Assembly (NCBI GenBank): GCA_965276755.1
Contig: OZ255625.1
Coordinates: 1-64,000 of the forward strand
Direction of reading: 5' to 3'
From: CAJCIS01 sp965276755
Lineage (GTDB): Bacteria; Pseudomonadota; Alphaproteobacteria; Acetobacterales; Acetobacteraceae
Length of the DNA: 64,000 nucleotides
The translations under genes were made by a program, and so were the position numbers. Positions 44,643 to 53,121 of the stretch are shown one piece after another. The stretch's first letter is position 1, and every line of letters starts with the position of its first letter. The notes under the pieces are model-generated. The model did not search any database, was not told the origin of the DNA, and was given only the letters and a program-made list of their open reading frames with translations.

Positions 44643-45659
44643 ATGGCCGTCACGGTCGCCATCAACGGGTTCGGCCGCATCGGCCGCCTGGTCCTGCGCG
44701 CCATGGTGCAGAGCGGCCGCACGGACGTCGCCCCCATCGCCATCAACGATCTGGGCAGCGTGGAGGCCAACGCGCATCTGTTTCGCTATGACAGCGTGCA
44801 CGGCCGCTTTCCCGGCGAGGTCCGCGTTGTGGGCGATGCCATCACCATCAGCCACGCCGGCCGCAATTGGGGCCCGATCCGTGTCTCGGCGGAGCGGGAC
44901 CCCGCCCGCGTGCCTTACCAGGGCGTGGACGTGGCCATGGAATGCACCGGGCTGTTCACCACCAAAACCGCGGCCTCCGCGTTAATTGGCGCGGGCGCGC
45001 GGCGCGTGCTGATCAGCGCGCCGGCAACCGACGTGGATGCCACGATTGTCTATGGCGTCAACCATGCCACGCTGACGCGCGAGATGACCGTGGTCTCCAA
45101 CGCGTCCTGCACGACCAATTGCCTGGCACCCATGGCGTCGGTTTTGCACGAGGCTTTCGGCATAGAGCGCGGCTTCATGGTCACGATCCACAGCTACACG
45201 GGCGATCAGCGCAGCGTTGACACGCTGCACAAGGATTTGCACCGCGCGCGTGCGGCCGCGCTGTCGATGATCCCGACCACGACGGGGGCGGCGCGCGCGC
45301 TGGGCCTGGTGCTGCCGGAGTTGGCCGGCAAGCTGGACGGCACCTCGATCCGCGTGCCGACGGCCAATGTGTCGATGGTTTCGCTGGACGTGAATTTGCG
45401 TGCGCGGCCTAGCATTGAGGCGGTGAATGCGGCTTTTCGAGAGGCCTCCTTGGGGCGGTTGGCAGGGATCATGGATTACAACGTTGAGCCGCTGGTCAGC
45501 AGCGATTTCAACGGCGTCGCAGCGTCCTGCACTTTTGATGCGACACAGACGGCGAGCATTGATGGGGGGATGCTGGTGCGGGTTGTCGGGTGGTATGATA
45601 ATGAGTGGGGGTTTTCCACTCGGATGGCGGATACGGCGGCACTTTGGGGATCGCTTTAG
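44643..45659 (+). CDS. gap: glyceraldehyde-3-phosphate dehydrogenase
   Basis: The 338-residue enzyme opens with VTVAINGFGRIGRLVLRAM (NAD site). It has the catalytic cysteine in VSNASCTTNCLAPMA, then the His region HSYTGDQR, SMIPTTTGAARALG and WYDNEWGFSTRM. It catalyses the NAD(P)-linked oxidation and phosphorylation of glyceraldehyde 3-phosphate in glycolysis and gluconeogenesis. It follows the degenerate transketolase gene by 65 bases, which suggests an ancestral tkt-gap operon. Confidence 0.96.
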   Translation: MAVTVAINGFGRIGRLVLRAMVQSGRTDVAPIAINDLGSVEANAHLFRYDSVHGRFPGEVRVVGDAITISHAGRNWGPIRVSAERDPARVPYQGVDVAMECTGLFTTKTAASALIGAGARRVLISAPATDVDATIVYGVNHATLTREMTVVSNASCTTNCLAPMASVLHEAFGIERGFMVTIHSYTGDQRSVDTLHKDLHRARAAALSMIPTTTGAARALGLVLPELAGKLDGTSIRVPTANVSMVSLDVNLRARPSIEAVNAAFREASLGRLAGIMDYNVEPLVSSDFNGVAASCTFDATQTASIDGGMLVRVVGWYDNEWGFSTRMADTAALWGSL

Positions 45660-45664
45660 GGAAG

Positions 45665-45703
45665 AACTGGGTGGACCGTGCCGGTCCCCCCAGACCCCCC
45701 GTC
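45665..45703. repeat. family A repeat, single diverged unit
   Basis: AACTGGGTGGACCGTGCCGG followed by TCCCCCCAGACCCCCCGTC lies between the convergent gap and DUF892 genes. Stem changes are paired (GGACC/GGTCC). Confidence 0.65.
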
Positions 45704-45708
45704 GCTTG

Positions 45709-46215
45709 TTAGGCTGCCTTGGCTTGGGCCTTGTTCGACCCCTGTGTCTGGTCGGCAATCTGGCTCAACAAGGCGTCCGTCCTCTTCTCTTCTTCAAGGG
45801 TCGTGTTCAACAGTTTCTCCGCCTCTTGCAGTCCAAGCTTGCGCGCCCACGTTTTGAGTACGCCGTAGCGGGCGATTTCGTAATGTTCCATCGCCTGCGC
45901 GCAGCCAATCAGGATGTCATCGCCCGCCTCGGTCTTGCCGAAATCCTCCAGGTCCTCCTCCATCTCAGCAGTCAGGCCCTGCATGGCCTCGCACGTCTTG
46001 GCGCGCGCGGGCTTGCCGATCATCTCGAACACCTGCTGCAGCCGTTCGATCTGCACCGCGGTTTCTTCGAGGTGGTGTTCCAGCGCCTGCTTGAGCGCGG
46101 GTAGCTTGGCCGCCCGGGCGCCCTTCTTGAGGTTTCGCGTCAACTGCTTTTCGGCGTAATACATGTCCTTGAGCGTCTCGTGAAAAGCGTCGTGCAGAGT
46201 TTTTTCGCCAGCCAT
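45709..46215 (-). CDS. YciE/YciF ferroxidase family protein (DUF892)
   Basis: The 168-residue four-helix protein matches DUF892: EKTLHDAFHETLKDMYYAEK, QALEHHLEETAVQIERLQQV, AGDDILIGCAQAMEHYEIAR and LLNTTLEEEKRTDALLSQIA. The repeated E, H and ExxH pairs suggest a ferritin-like di-iron site. AGGAGG lies 9 bases before ATG 46215. Relatives are stress-induced. An Ala/Lys-rich tail (SNKAQAKAA) follows the last helix. Confidence 0.9.
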   Translation of the reverse strand: MAGEKTLHDAFHETLKDMYYAEKQLTRNLKKGARAAKLPALKQALEHHLEETAVQIERLQQVFEMIGKPARAKTCEAMQGLTAEMEEDLEDFGKTEAGDDILIGCAQAMEHYEIARYGVLKTWARKLGLQEAEKLLNTTLEEEKRTDALLSQIADQTQGSNKAQAKAA

Positions 46216-46294
46216 GAAGTGACTCCTCCTAATGTGGTCGCTTACCAACCCGAGATGGCGGGGACGGTTGCCACACCCCTGTAATCGTGAGGGA

Positions 46295-46546
46295 TCAGGT
46301 GCACCGCGCAACGGCTTGCAGCGCGGCGCCCAGGCAGAGCCCGATGGCTGCCCAAAAGCCGGCATTGCCGCAGGCAGCGCCCAATGCCACCCCCACACCC
46401 AGGCCCATTACCATACGGAGCGAGGCCGCCAGCACGGGCCGCCATGCGGGCGGCAATGACAGGCGCGCCCGGCTTATGTCGACGGCCACAGAGCGCATCG
46501 CGCCATAGCGGGTCAGTAGCATCATATCAGGGGTGATCGCGTGCAT
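46295..46546 (-). CDS. small membrane protein (83 aa)
   Basis: ATG 46546 is chosen because GGAGGG lies 5 bases before it. The product has a short soluble head (HAITPDMMLLTRYGAMRSVA) and then two hydrophobic stretches (LAASLRMVMGLGVGVALGAA and GFWAAIGLCLGAALQAVA), giving a probable helical hairpin in the membrane. No family is recognised. It lies just upstream of the DUF892 gene on the same strand (79 bases apart) and may be expressed with it. Confidence 0.55.
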   Translation of the reverse strand: MHAITPDMMLLTRYGAMRSVAVDISRARLSLPPAWRPVLAASLRMVMGLGVGVALGAACGNAGFWAAIGLCLGAALQAVARCT

Positions 46547-46603
46547 TTTTGCCCTCCACTCCGGCTCATGTAGCATGTGAACGTAGCGTGAACAAGACGG
46601 TTC

Positions 46604-46762
46604 GGGCGATGTGGCTGACGTCCACGTCAGCCCCCAGGGCGATCGAGTGATGGGCTGAAGACCTGGGGGGGATGTGCCATCCCCCCAGACCCCCCGACTT
46701 TATGTAAGGCGAGGCTCTATAATCGACGGGGAGTCTGGGGGGGATGGCACATCTCCTCCAGC
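46604..46762. repeat. cluster of three family A units
   Basis: A lone unit with centre GGCTGACGTCCACGTCAGCC lies at 46604-46634. A facing pair with ATGTGCCAT centres follows at 46661-46762. Together they fill most of the 330-base gap 46547-46876, which otherwise shows no gene. Confidence 0.75.
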
Positions 46763-46876
46763 TTTTACTTCTGCTCTTTCACTTCACTCGATTGCCTTCT
46801 TGCTCCGCGATGTTTGATTGGCGGGGACTCCGCCCTCGCGCGCCAAGTCCGGTTACGCGCAACAAGGAGAACCGCA

Positions 46877-47098
46877 ATGTCGGCCGCCTTTTCCGTCGAA
46901 CTGCGATGCTACCGTTATGTCTGCCTGGCATGCGGCATGACCGATGCCGAACTCGGCCATCTGGCCACACCGGACGAAATCCACTGCTTCGTCTGCCTGG
47001 TCGATGATCAGCGCCACGTGGTTCTGCGCCGGTGGCATGTCGATGACCCCGGCGCCCCGCATGTCTTTCCAGGCGCCGACCCGCAGCCTGCTAAATGA
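46877..47098 (+). CDS. small cysteine-rich protein, possible zinc binder (73 aa)
   Basis: AAGGAG precedes ATG 46877 at good spacing. The product contains two CxxC pairs (VCLACGMTDAELGHL and HCFVCLVDDQRHVVL), enough for one zinc site, and ends in an acidic/proline tail. No signal peptide or membrane segment is present. No named family is recognised. Family A repeats bracket the gene on both sides. Confidence 0.6.
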   Translation: MSAAFSVELRCYRYVCLACGMTDAELGHLATPDEIHCFVCLVDDQRHVVLRRWHVDDPGAPHVFPGADPQPAK

Positions 47099-47099
47099 A

Positions 47100-47326
47100 G
47101 ACGGGGGGTTTGGGGGGAGGCTCAGGGCAATCGAGCGAAGGGAGAAGGATGAAGTAGATCCAGAAGAAGGCTGGGGGAGATGTGCCATCCCCCCCAGACC
47201 CCCCGTCGATTTTTCGGCCACGTCTAAACAAAATGACGGGGGTGTGGGGGGAATGGCACATTTCCCGCAAATTCTTTTCCTTCACTCGATGGCCGTGGGG
47301 GGGCTGATGTAGACGTCAGCCCCTCC
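47100..47326. repeat. cluster of four family A units
   Basis: A partial unit lies at 47100-47127 (GACGGGGGGTTTGGGGGGAG). A facing pair is at 47168-47270 with a 27-base spacer, and a unit with centre GGCTGATGTAGACGTCAGCC is at 47296-47326. They fill the 267-base gap before yjbQ; no gene is seen there. Confidence 0.75.
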
Positions 47327-47365
47327 AATTTTCCCTTGACGTGTACTCCTCGGAGACAACCAGTA

Positions 47366-47785
47366 TCACTCGCCGAGCAGGTGCAGCACGATGTCGCGCT
47401 CGTGCGGCCGCCGGCGGTGTTCGAACAGATAAATCGCCTGCCACGTGCCGAGCGTAGGTGCGCCGTGCTGCACGGGCACGCTGATCTGCGTCTGCGTCAG
47501 CATCGTGCGCAGATGCGCGGGCATGTCGTCCGCACCCTCGGCGCCGTGCGCGTAGCGCGCCTCAGCCTCGGGCGCGATGGCCTCGAAATAGCGCAGGATG
47601 TCGGCGCGGACGGTCGGGTCCGCGTTCTCCTGCACGGTCAGCGAGGCGGAGGTGTGGCAGCACCAAACGGTCAGCAGGCCGGTGCGCACGCCCTGGCCAC
47701 GCACCCACGCCACCACGGGCGGGGTGATGTCGATCAGCGCGGGGCCGCGCGTGGCGATTTGGAGCCTGTGGAGCGCCTGCTTCAT
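47366..47785 (-). CDS. YjbQ family protein (UPF0047)
   Basis: The 139-residue protein has the YjbQ signature: LTVWCCHTSASLTVQENADP, then DDMPAHLRTMLTQTQISVPV and GTWQAIYLFEHRRRPHERDI. The conserved His, Ser and Glu line a metal-binding pocket. Members can replace thiamine-phosphate synthase weakly, but their true role is unknown. It is divergent from the tetR gene, and the tetR operator lies in the 78-base gap. Confidence 0.9.
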   Translation of the reverse strand: MKQALHRLQIATRGPALIDITPPVVAWVRGQGVRTGLLTVWCCHTSASLTVQENADPTVRADILRYFEAIAPEAEARYAHGAEGADDMPAHLRTMLTQTQISVPVQHGAPTLGTWQAIYLFEHRRRPHERDIVLHLLGE

Positions 47786-47829
47786 CCGTTTTCCCCATTC
47801 TTCCGCTTGACAGCAGCCGTGAGGGCGTG

Positions 47830-47855
47830 TTTCTTACCGACCGCTCGGTAAGAAA
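47830..47855. promoter_or_regulatory. probable TetR operator
   Basis: TTTCTTACCGA-CCGC-TCGGTAAGAAA is a perfect inverted repeat with 11-base arms and a 4-base centre. It ends 8 bases before the TetR start codon, between yjbQ and tetR. The ACCGA/TCGGT core resembles operators of many TetR repressors of lipid or efflux genes. It probably controls tetR and the downstream aas-like gene. Confidence 0.8.
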
Positions 47856-47863
47856 ACTGCCCC

Positions 47864-48457
47864 GTGAACCAGCCTCATCCCAAACGCGACACAAGCAAGC
47901 GCCAGACAAGCAAGCGGGACACCATCCGCGCCCAGGCCCTGCGCCTGTTTGCCGAGCGCGGTGTGGAGCGCGTCTCCATCCAGGACATCGCCACGGCCTG
48001 CGCCATGGCCAAGCCCAACCTCTATGCCCACTACGCGTCCAAGGACGAACTGGTGCGCGAGTTGTTCGAGGATGGCTATCGCGATTACGGCCGCCAGATG
48101 CGTCAGGCGATCGCCACGCCGGCGCCGTTTAGGGCACGGCTGGAAGCGCTGGTGCGCCTGATCTGCCGCCTGCACGATGAGGACGCGCTGCGCTTCCGCT
48201 TCATTTTGATGACGCAACATGCCAATTTGCCGACAGCGGAATTGGGCGAGGCCAACCCGGTGCAGATCGTCGTCGAACTGATCTGCGCCGCCATGGAAGC
48301 GGGCGAAATCCGCGCGCGCGATCCCGTGTTGCTGGCTGCGGCGATCACGGGCCTGACCGTGCAACCGGCGACATTCTTGCAATACGGCAGGCTGGGAGCA
48401 CCGCTGTCCCAATTCGCCGACCAGATCGTCTCGATGTGCATGCAGGTCGCGGCATGA
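47864..48457 (+). CDS. TetR family transcriptional regulator
   Basis: The 197-residue repressor has a Lys/Arg-rich start and then the TetR HTH (RAQALRLFAERGVERVSIQD, ATACAMAKPNLYAHYASKDE). A ligand-binding helical domain follows, of the type with a C-terminal TetR_C module (LVRLICRLHDEDALRFRFIL). GTG 47864 starts it, directly after its own operator. The aas-like gene begins 91 bases after its stop on the same strand, so the regulator likely responds to a lipid or acyl compound. Confidence 0.88.
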   Translation: MNQPHPKRDTSKRQTSKRDTIRAQALRLFAERGVERVSIQDIATACAMAKPNLYAHYASKDELVRELFEDGYRDYGRQMRQAIATPAPFRARLEALVRLICRLHDEDALRFRFILMTQHANLPTAELGEANPVQIVVELICAAMEAGEIRARDPVLLAAAITGLTVQPATFLQYGRLGAPLSQFADQIVSMCMQVAA

Positions 48458-48547
48458 GGGTGCGCGGCCTGGTTGCAGCGCTCGAGCTGGCGCGTGCAGC
48501 CTTCCTTCAGACCGGGCGCCTGCGCGCCTGACACCGGAGACATTTTC

Positions 48548-51500
48548 ATGCCGCAATCGTCGTTTCTGCTGAGATCACGCCGGCTATGGCCGCTCTGCGT
48601 CAGCCAGATTTGCGGCGCATTCGATGACAATTTGCTGAAGAGCGCCATCGTGACACTGGCAGCCTTCAAACTCGGCAATGCAGGCGCCGGCTTTGCCGCC
48701 ATGGCCGGCGCCCTGTTCATCGCACCTTATCTGCTGCTTTCGGCGACCGGCGGGCAGATCGCCGACCGCTTTGCCAAGGGGCGCGTCATCATCTGGGTTA
48801 AGGCCATCGAAATTCCGTTGATGCTGTGTGCGGCCGTAGGCTTCCTGACCGGCAATCTCGCCGTGCTGCTCGCCACATTGTTCGGCATCGGCGTGCAGGC
48901 GGCATTGTTCGGCCCGCTGAAATACGGGTTGCTGCCCGAGCATTTGCGCGAGGAAGAACTCGTGGGCGGCAACGGCATTATCGAGGCGACAACATTCGCC
49001 GCCATTCTCGCCGGCACCGTGGGCGGGACCGCGGCAGTGCTGCCGCATGGCACGCCGGTGGTTGCGGCCGCGGGGCTGATCTCGGCAATCATCGGCCTGG
49101 GCGCTGCATTGTTCATCCCGCGCACGCAGCCGTCCGACCCGGCCGCGCGCATCGGCTGGAATATCGTGGCCGAGACGATTTCCGTGGTCTCGGCCGTGCG
49201 GCCGAACAGGCGCGCCTGGCGCGCGATCCTTGGCCTGTCGTGGTTCTGGACCATGGGCGCTACAATCATCGCCGAATTTCCCGCCCTCGCGCGCGAGAGC
49301 ATGGGCGCGGGCGGTCAGGTCGTGGGCGTATTGCTTGGCGCCTTTGCGCTGGGCATAGGCGGCGGCTCGTGGCTGAGCGCGCGGTTATTGCGCGGACAGG
49401 TCAGTGCGCGCCACGTGCCGCTTGCCGCCATGGGCATGACGGTGTTCTGTTTCGATCTGGGGCATGGCTTGGCGGATGGCGCGCATCTGGGTGACGTGCA
49501 CGCGCTGTTTGCAACTTTGCCGGGCCTGCGCGTGCTGGCCGACCTCGTGGTACTGGCCGCGTGCGGCGGCCTGTTTTCGGTGCCGCTGAACGCCATTTTG
49601 CAGGACGCCGCACCGGCGGGCAGCCGCGCGCGAACGATTGCCGCCAACAACGCGGTCAATGCGGCGTTCATCATTGCCGCGGCAGCGGTCGTCGCTGGCG
49701 TCGCGGCACTCGGCATGTCGGCGCCGCGCGCGCTGGAATGGCTCGCCGGCGTCAATCTGCTGGTGGCGGCCATGCTGGTGCGCGCCATGCCGCAAGCGGT
49801 GGCACGGCCGCTCTTTTCTACCTATTTTCGCGCGTTCCATCGCGTGCGTGTCACAGGCCTGCAGAACTATGCAGCGGCCGGCGATCGCGTGGTTATCGTC
49901 AGCAATCACCTCAGCTACCTCGATGCGCTGCTGATTTCGACCTTCCTGCCTGACAGCCCGAGCTTTGCCGTCCACACCCACCAGACCCGCCGGATGCTGG
50001 TGCGTTTGGCCAGCAGCACTGTGCGCGTCTTTGCCCTGGACGTCTCCAACCCTTACGCCATTCGCCGCATGATCGAAGCCGTGCGCGACCAAGGCCAGAA
50101 GCTGATGATATTTCCGGAAGGCCGCATCAGCCAGACGGGTGCGATGATGAAAATCTACGAAGGCGCCGGCATGGTCGCCGATCGCGCAGGTGCACGAATC
50201 GTGCCGATCCATATCGATGGCACGCAGTTCACGCCGTTTTCCAAGATGCGCGGTAAATTGCGCCTTCGCTGGTTTCCACGTTTGCGCATGGACATCTTCC
50301 CCGCGGTCGATCTGACGCCGGCGTACGCCGATACGCTGACCCCGCGCGAGCGGCGCGTTGCCGTGGGCCGTGCGCTGGAGGATCTGATGGTGCGCACGAA
50401 TTTTGCCGCGCGTGATATCGACCGCACGCTGATGGCTGCCTTCCTGGACGCGCGCGCCAATCATGGCGGCAGCGCGCTCATCGTCGAGGACATCAACCGC
50501 ACGCCGCTTTCGTATGACCGCGTCCTGCTCGGTGCCGCAGCACTGGGTGACAAGCTGATCGCCGGCACAGAGCCGGGCGAGCGCGTCGGCCTGATGTTGC
50601 CAAACGCCAATGCAACGCTCATCACGTTGTTGGGCCTGTCCGCCTTCGGACGTGTCCCCGCAATGCTGAATTTCTCCTCAGGCAGCACGGGCATGCTGTC
50701 TGCCTGCACGGCTGCTTGCGTCAAGACCGTGGTGACCAGCCGTGCCTTTGTCGAAAAGGGCAAGCTCGGTGCCACGCTCGCACGCATGGAAAAGCATGTG
50801 CGTGTCGTATACCTGGAGGATATTCGCCCGACCATCAAAGCGCGTGACAAGTTGCGCGCCAAATGGCGCAGCATGCGGCCAGCCGGCCTGCCCGGTTTCG
50901 ATCTGGACGCGAACGCCCCGGCCGTCGTGCTGTTCACGTCAGGATCGGAGGGCACGCCCAAAGGCGTTGTGTTGAGCCATCGAAATATCCTGGCCAATTG
51001 CGGCCAGCTCGGCGCCATCATCGATTTCAGCCCGGCCGATCGCGTGTTTGCGGCGCTGCCGATGTTTCACGCCTTCGGCCTGATAGGGGCCACGCTGCTG
51101 CCGGTCTTTGCCGGTGTGCGCACATTTCTCTACCCCTCGCCGCTGCATTACCGCATCGTGCCCGCGCTGATCTATGACACTGACGCAACCATCTGCTTCG
51201 GCACCGACACGTTCCTCAACGGCTGGGCACGCTACGCGCACCCCTACGATTTCTACCGTATGCGCTACATGTTTGCCGGTGCGGAGCGCGTGCGCGAAAG
51301 CACGAAAGCGCTGTATGCCGAACGCTTCGGCGTGCGCGTGCTCGAAGGCTATGGTGCGACCGAAACCTCACCCGCGCTGGCGATGAACACGGCCATGCAC
51401 AGTCGACCCGGCAGCGTCGGCCGCATGCTGCCTGGCATCGAGCATCGACTCGATCCCGTGCCGGGCATTGCGGAAGGCGGCAAGCTGTGTGTGCGCGGCC

Positions 51501-51964
51501 CCAATGTCATGCTTGGCTATATGCGCGAAACGGCACCCGGCGTGCTCGAGCCCCCGCAGGATGGCTGGTACGATACAGGTGATATCGTGCGCCTCGATGA
51601 TCAGGGGTTCGTCGCCATCACTGGCCGCATCAAGCGGTTTGCCAAAGTGGCAGGCGAAATGGTGTCCATGTCGGGCGCCGAAGCGCTGGCGGCGGCACTA
51701 TGGCCGAACGATCAGCATGCCGTTCTGGCGATTGCCGATGCACGACGCGGCGAGTCCTTGCTGCTGATGACCACGCATGACGGCGCGACCGTTGGAGACA
51801 TCGTCGATTTCGCGCGGGGCAGGGGGGCAGCAGACATCGGCGTGCCGCGGGCAATCCTGCACGTGGATGCGCTGCCGCTGCTTGGCACTGGCAAGGTCGA
51901 TTATCCGGCGGCTCAAGCGCTGGCCGAGGCGTGTCGCCGTGCTGGGCAGGCCGAAGCGGCTTGA
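48548..51964 (+). CDS. LplT-PlsC-acyl-ACP synthetase fusion (Aas-type)
   Basis: The 1138-residue protein fuses three modules. Residues 10-420 are an MFS/LplT-like lysophospholipid flippase (CGAFDDNLLKSAIVTLAAFK). Residues 430-620 are a PlsC acyltransferase (VSNHLSYLDALLIS with HX4D; FPEGRISQTG). Residues 640-1130 are an AMP-forming acyl ligase (VVLFTSGSEGTPKGVVLSH; LEGYGATETSPALAMN; WYDTGDIVRLD). It would import lysophospholipid and re-acylate it using acyl-ACP made on site. GGAGA precedes ATG 48548. A TetR gene upstream probably regulates it. Confidence 0.93.
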   Translation: MPQSSFLLRSRRLWPLCVSQICGAFDDNLLKSAIVTLAAFKLGNAGAGFAAMAGALFIAPYLLLSATGGQIADRFAKGRVIIWVKAIEIPLMLCAAVGFLTGNLAVLLATLFGIGVQAALFGPLKYGLLPEHLREEELVGGNGIIEATTFAAILAGTVGGTAAVLPHGTPVVAAAGLISAIIGLGAALFIPRTQPSDPAARIGWNIVAETISVVSAVRPNRRAWRAILGLSWFWTMGATIIAEFPALARESMGAGGQVVGVLLGAFALGIGGGSWLSARLLRGQVSARHVPLAAMGMTVFCFDLGHGLADGAHLGDVHALFATLPGLRVLADLVVLAACGGLFSVPLNAILQDAAPAGSRARTIAANNAVNAAFIIAAAAVVAGVAALGMSAPRALEWLAGVNLLVAAMLVRAMPQAVARPLFSTYFRAFHRVRVTGLQNYAAAGDRVVIVSNHLSYLDALLISTFLPDSPSFAVHTHQTRRMLVRLASSTVRVFALDVSNPYAIRRMIEAVRDQGQKLMIFPEGRISQTGAMMKIYEGAGMVADRAGARIVPIHIDGTQFTPFSKMRGKLRLRWFPRLRMDIFPAVDLTPAYADTLTPRERRVAVGRALEDLMVRTNFAARDIDRTLMAAFLDARANHGGSALIVEDINRTPLSYDRVLLGAAALGDKLIAGTEPGERVGLMLPNANATLITLLGLSAFGRVPAMLNFSSGSTGMLSACTAACVKTVVTSRAFVEKGKLGATLARMEKHVRVVYLEDIRPTIKARDKLRAKWRSMRPAGLPGFDLDANAPAVVLFTSGSEGTPKGVVLSHRNILANCGQLGAIIDFSPADRVFAALPMFHAFGLIGATLLPVFAGVRTFLYPSPLHYRIVPALIYDTDATICFGTDTFLNGWARYAHPYDFYRMRYMFAGAERVRESTKALYAERFGVRVLEGYGATETSPALAMNTAMHSRPGSVGRMLPGIEHRLDPVPGIAEGGKLCVRGPNVMLGYMRETAPGVLEPPQDGWYDTGDIVRLDDQGFVAITGRIKRFAKVAGEMVSMSGAEALAAALWPNDQHAVLAIADARRGESLLLMTTHDGATVGDIVDFARGRGAADIGVPRAILHVDALPLLGTGKVDYPAAQALAEACRRAGQAEAA

Positions 51965-52070
51965 AGCAAGACCGGATATGCCCTGCCTCACGCCGTTGTC
52001 ATACGCCCGGTCCAGGACTCACGCGAGTGCGCAGCGTTCCACGCGAGCGCGACAGCACAAGGCACACGCC

Positions 52071-53114
52071 ATGAACGAGGCCTCCACCCAGACCACCCTT
52101 CGCCAGGTTGCCAGCTTCGCGCACCAGGTCACAGGCGTCTGTGCTGCACCGGACGGTCGCATCTTCGTCAATTTCCCCCGCTGGACCGATGATGCACCAA
52201 TTTCCGTCGCGCAAATCCTGCCCGACGGCACGCTGAGACCCTACCCGGACGAGAAATGGAACAGCTGGCGCAACGCGCGCCAAAACGAAATGCCCGTCGA
52301 GCACCATTTCGTCTGCGTGCAATCCGTTGTCGCCGATGGCCGCGGCACGCTTTGGGTGCTGGATGCCGCAGCCCCAGGCAACGAAAAGATCCTGCCCGGC
52401 GGCCCCAAGATGGTCGGCATCGATCTGGCAACGAACAAGGTCACTCGCGCCATCGCCTTCAACGAGGACGTGGCGCTGCAAGGGACCTACCTGAACGATG
52501 TGCGCTTCGCGCCGGACGGCAGCCGCGCCTACATCACGGATTCCGGCACGCGCGGAGCGATCATCGTCGTTGATCTGGCAACGGGTCGGGCCTTCCGCGC
52601 GCTTGATGGCCACGCCAGCACGCAAATGGAAAAGGACGTCGTGGTCGAAGTGGACGGCTCGCCGCTGCGCCGGCCCGACGGCCGCCAGCCGGCCTTTGCT
52701 TCCGACGGGATCGCCTTGTCCAATGACGGCGGCGAGCTCTATTATCAGGCGCTCACCGGCAGAACGTTGTACAGCATCGACACCACCAAATTGACGGCGC
52801 AAACGCCGTCTGCCGATATGGAAGGCGCGGTAAAGAAGGTCGGCACGACCGCCGTGGCTGACGGCTTGTGGATGAGCAAGACCGGTGTTCTGTATGTCAC
52901 CTCACCCACCGACAATGCCGTGAAATACTGGAACGGACACACGCTCAAGACGGTAGTGACGGATGATCGGCTGCGCTGGCCGGACACATTCTCCGAAGGA
53001 CTGGACGGCACGATGTATATCACAGCCTCGCGCATCCAGGACACATATTGGTTCAGGCCTGCCGCACCTGCGTCGCTGCCGACTGCCCTGTTCAGCTTTT
53101 CACCCGCAGGCTGA
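52071..53114 (+). CDS. major royal jelly/yellow-like beta-propeller protein
   Basis: The 347-residue protein matches bacterial MRJP/yellow proteins: VCAAPDGRIFVNFPRWTDDA, LWVLDAAAPGNEK, GTYLNDVRFAPDGSRAYITD and FASDGIALSNDGGELYYQAL. These are blades of a six-bladed propeller related to SMP-30 lactonases. No signal peptide is evident at ATG 52071. The reaction is unknown; a lactonase or small-molecule-binding role is plausible. An ISAzo13-type element begins 8 bases after the stop. Confidence 0.85.
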   Translation: MNEASTQTTLRQVASFAHQVTGVCAAPDGRIFVNFPRWTDDAPISVAQILPDGTLRPYPDEKWNSWRNARQNEMPVEHHFVCVQSVVADGRGTLWVLDAAAPGNEKILPGGPKMVGIDLATNKVTRAIAFNEDVALQGTYLNDVRFAPDGSRAYITDSGTRGAIIVVDLATGRAFRALDGHASTQMEKDVVVEVDGSPLRRPDGRQPAFASDGIALSNDGGELYYQALTGRTLYSIDTTKLTAQTPSADMEGAVKKVGTTAVADGLWMSKTGVLYVTSPTDNAVKYWNGHTLKTVVTDDRLRWPDTFSEGLDGTMYITASRIQDTYWFRPAAPASLPTALFSFSPAG

Positions 53115-53121
53115 GCACTAA

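Noticed and set aside
46814..46876. An upstream extension of the small cysteine-rich protein.
   Set aside because: The strong ribosome site before 46877 and lack of similarity in the extension favour the shorter form.
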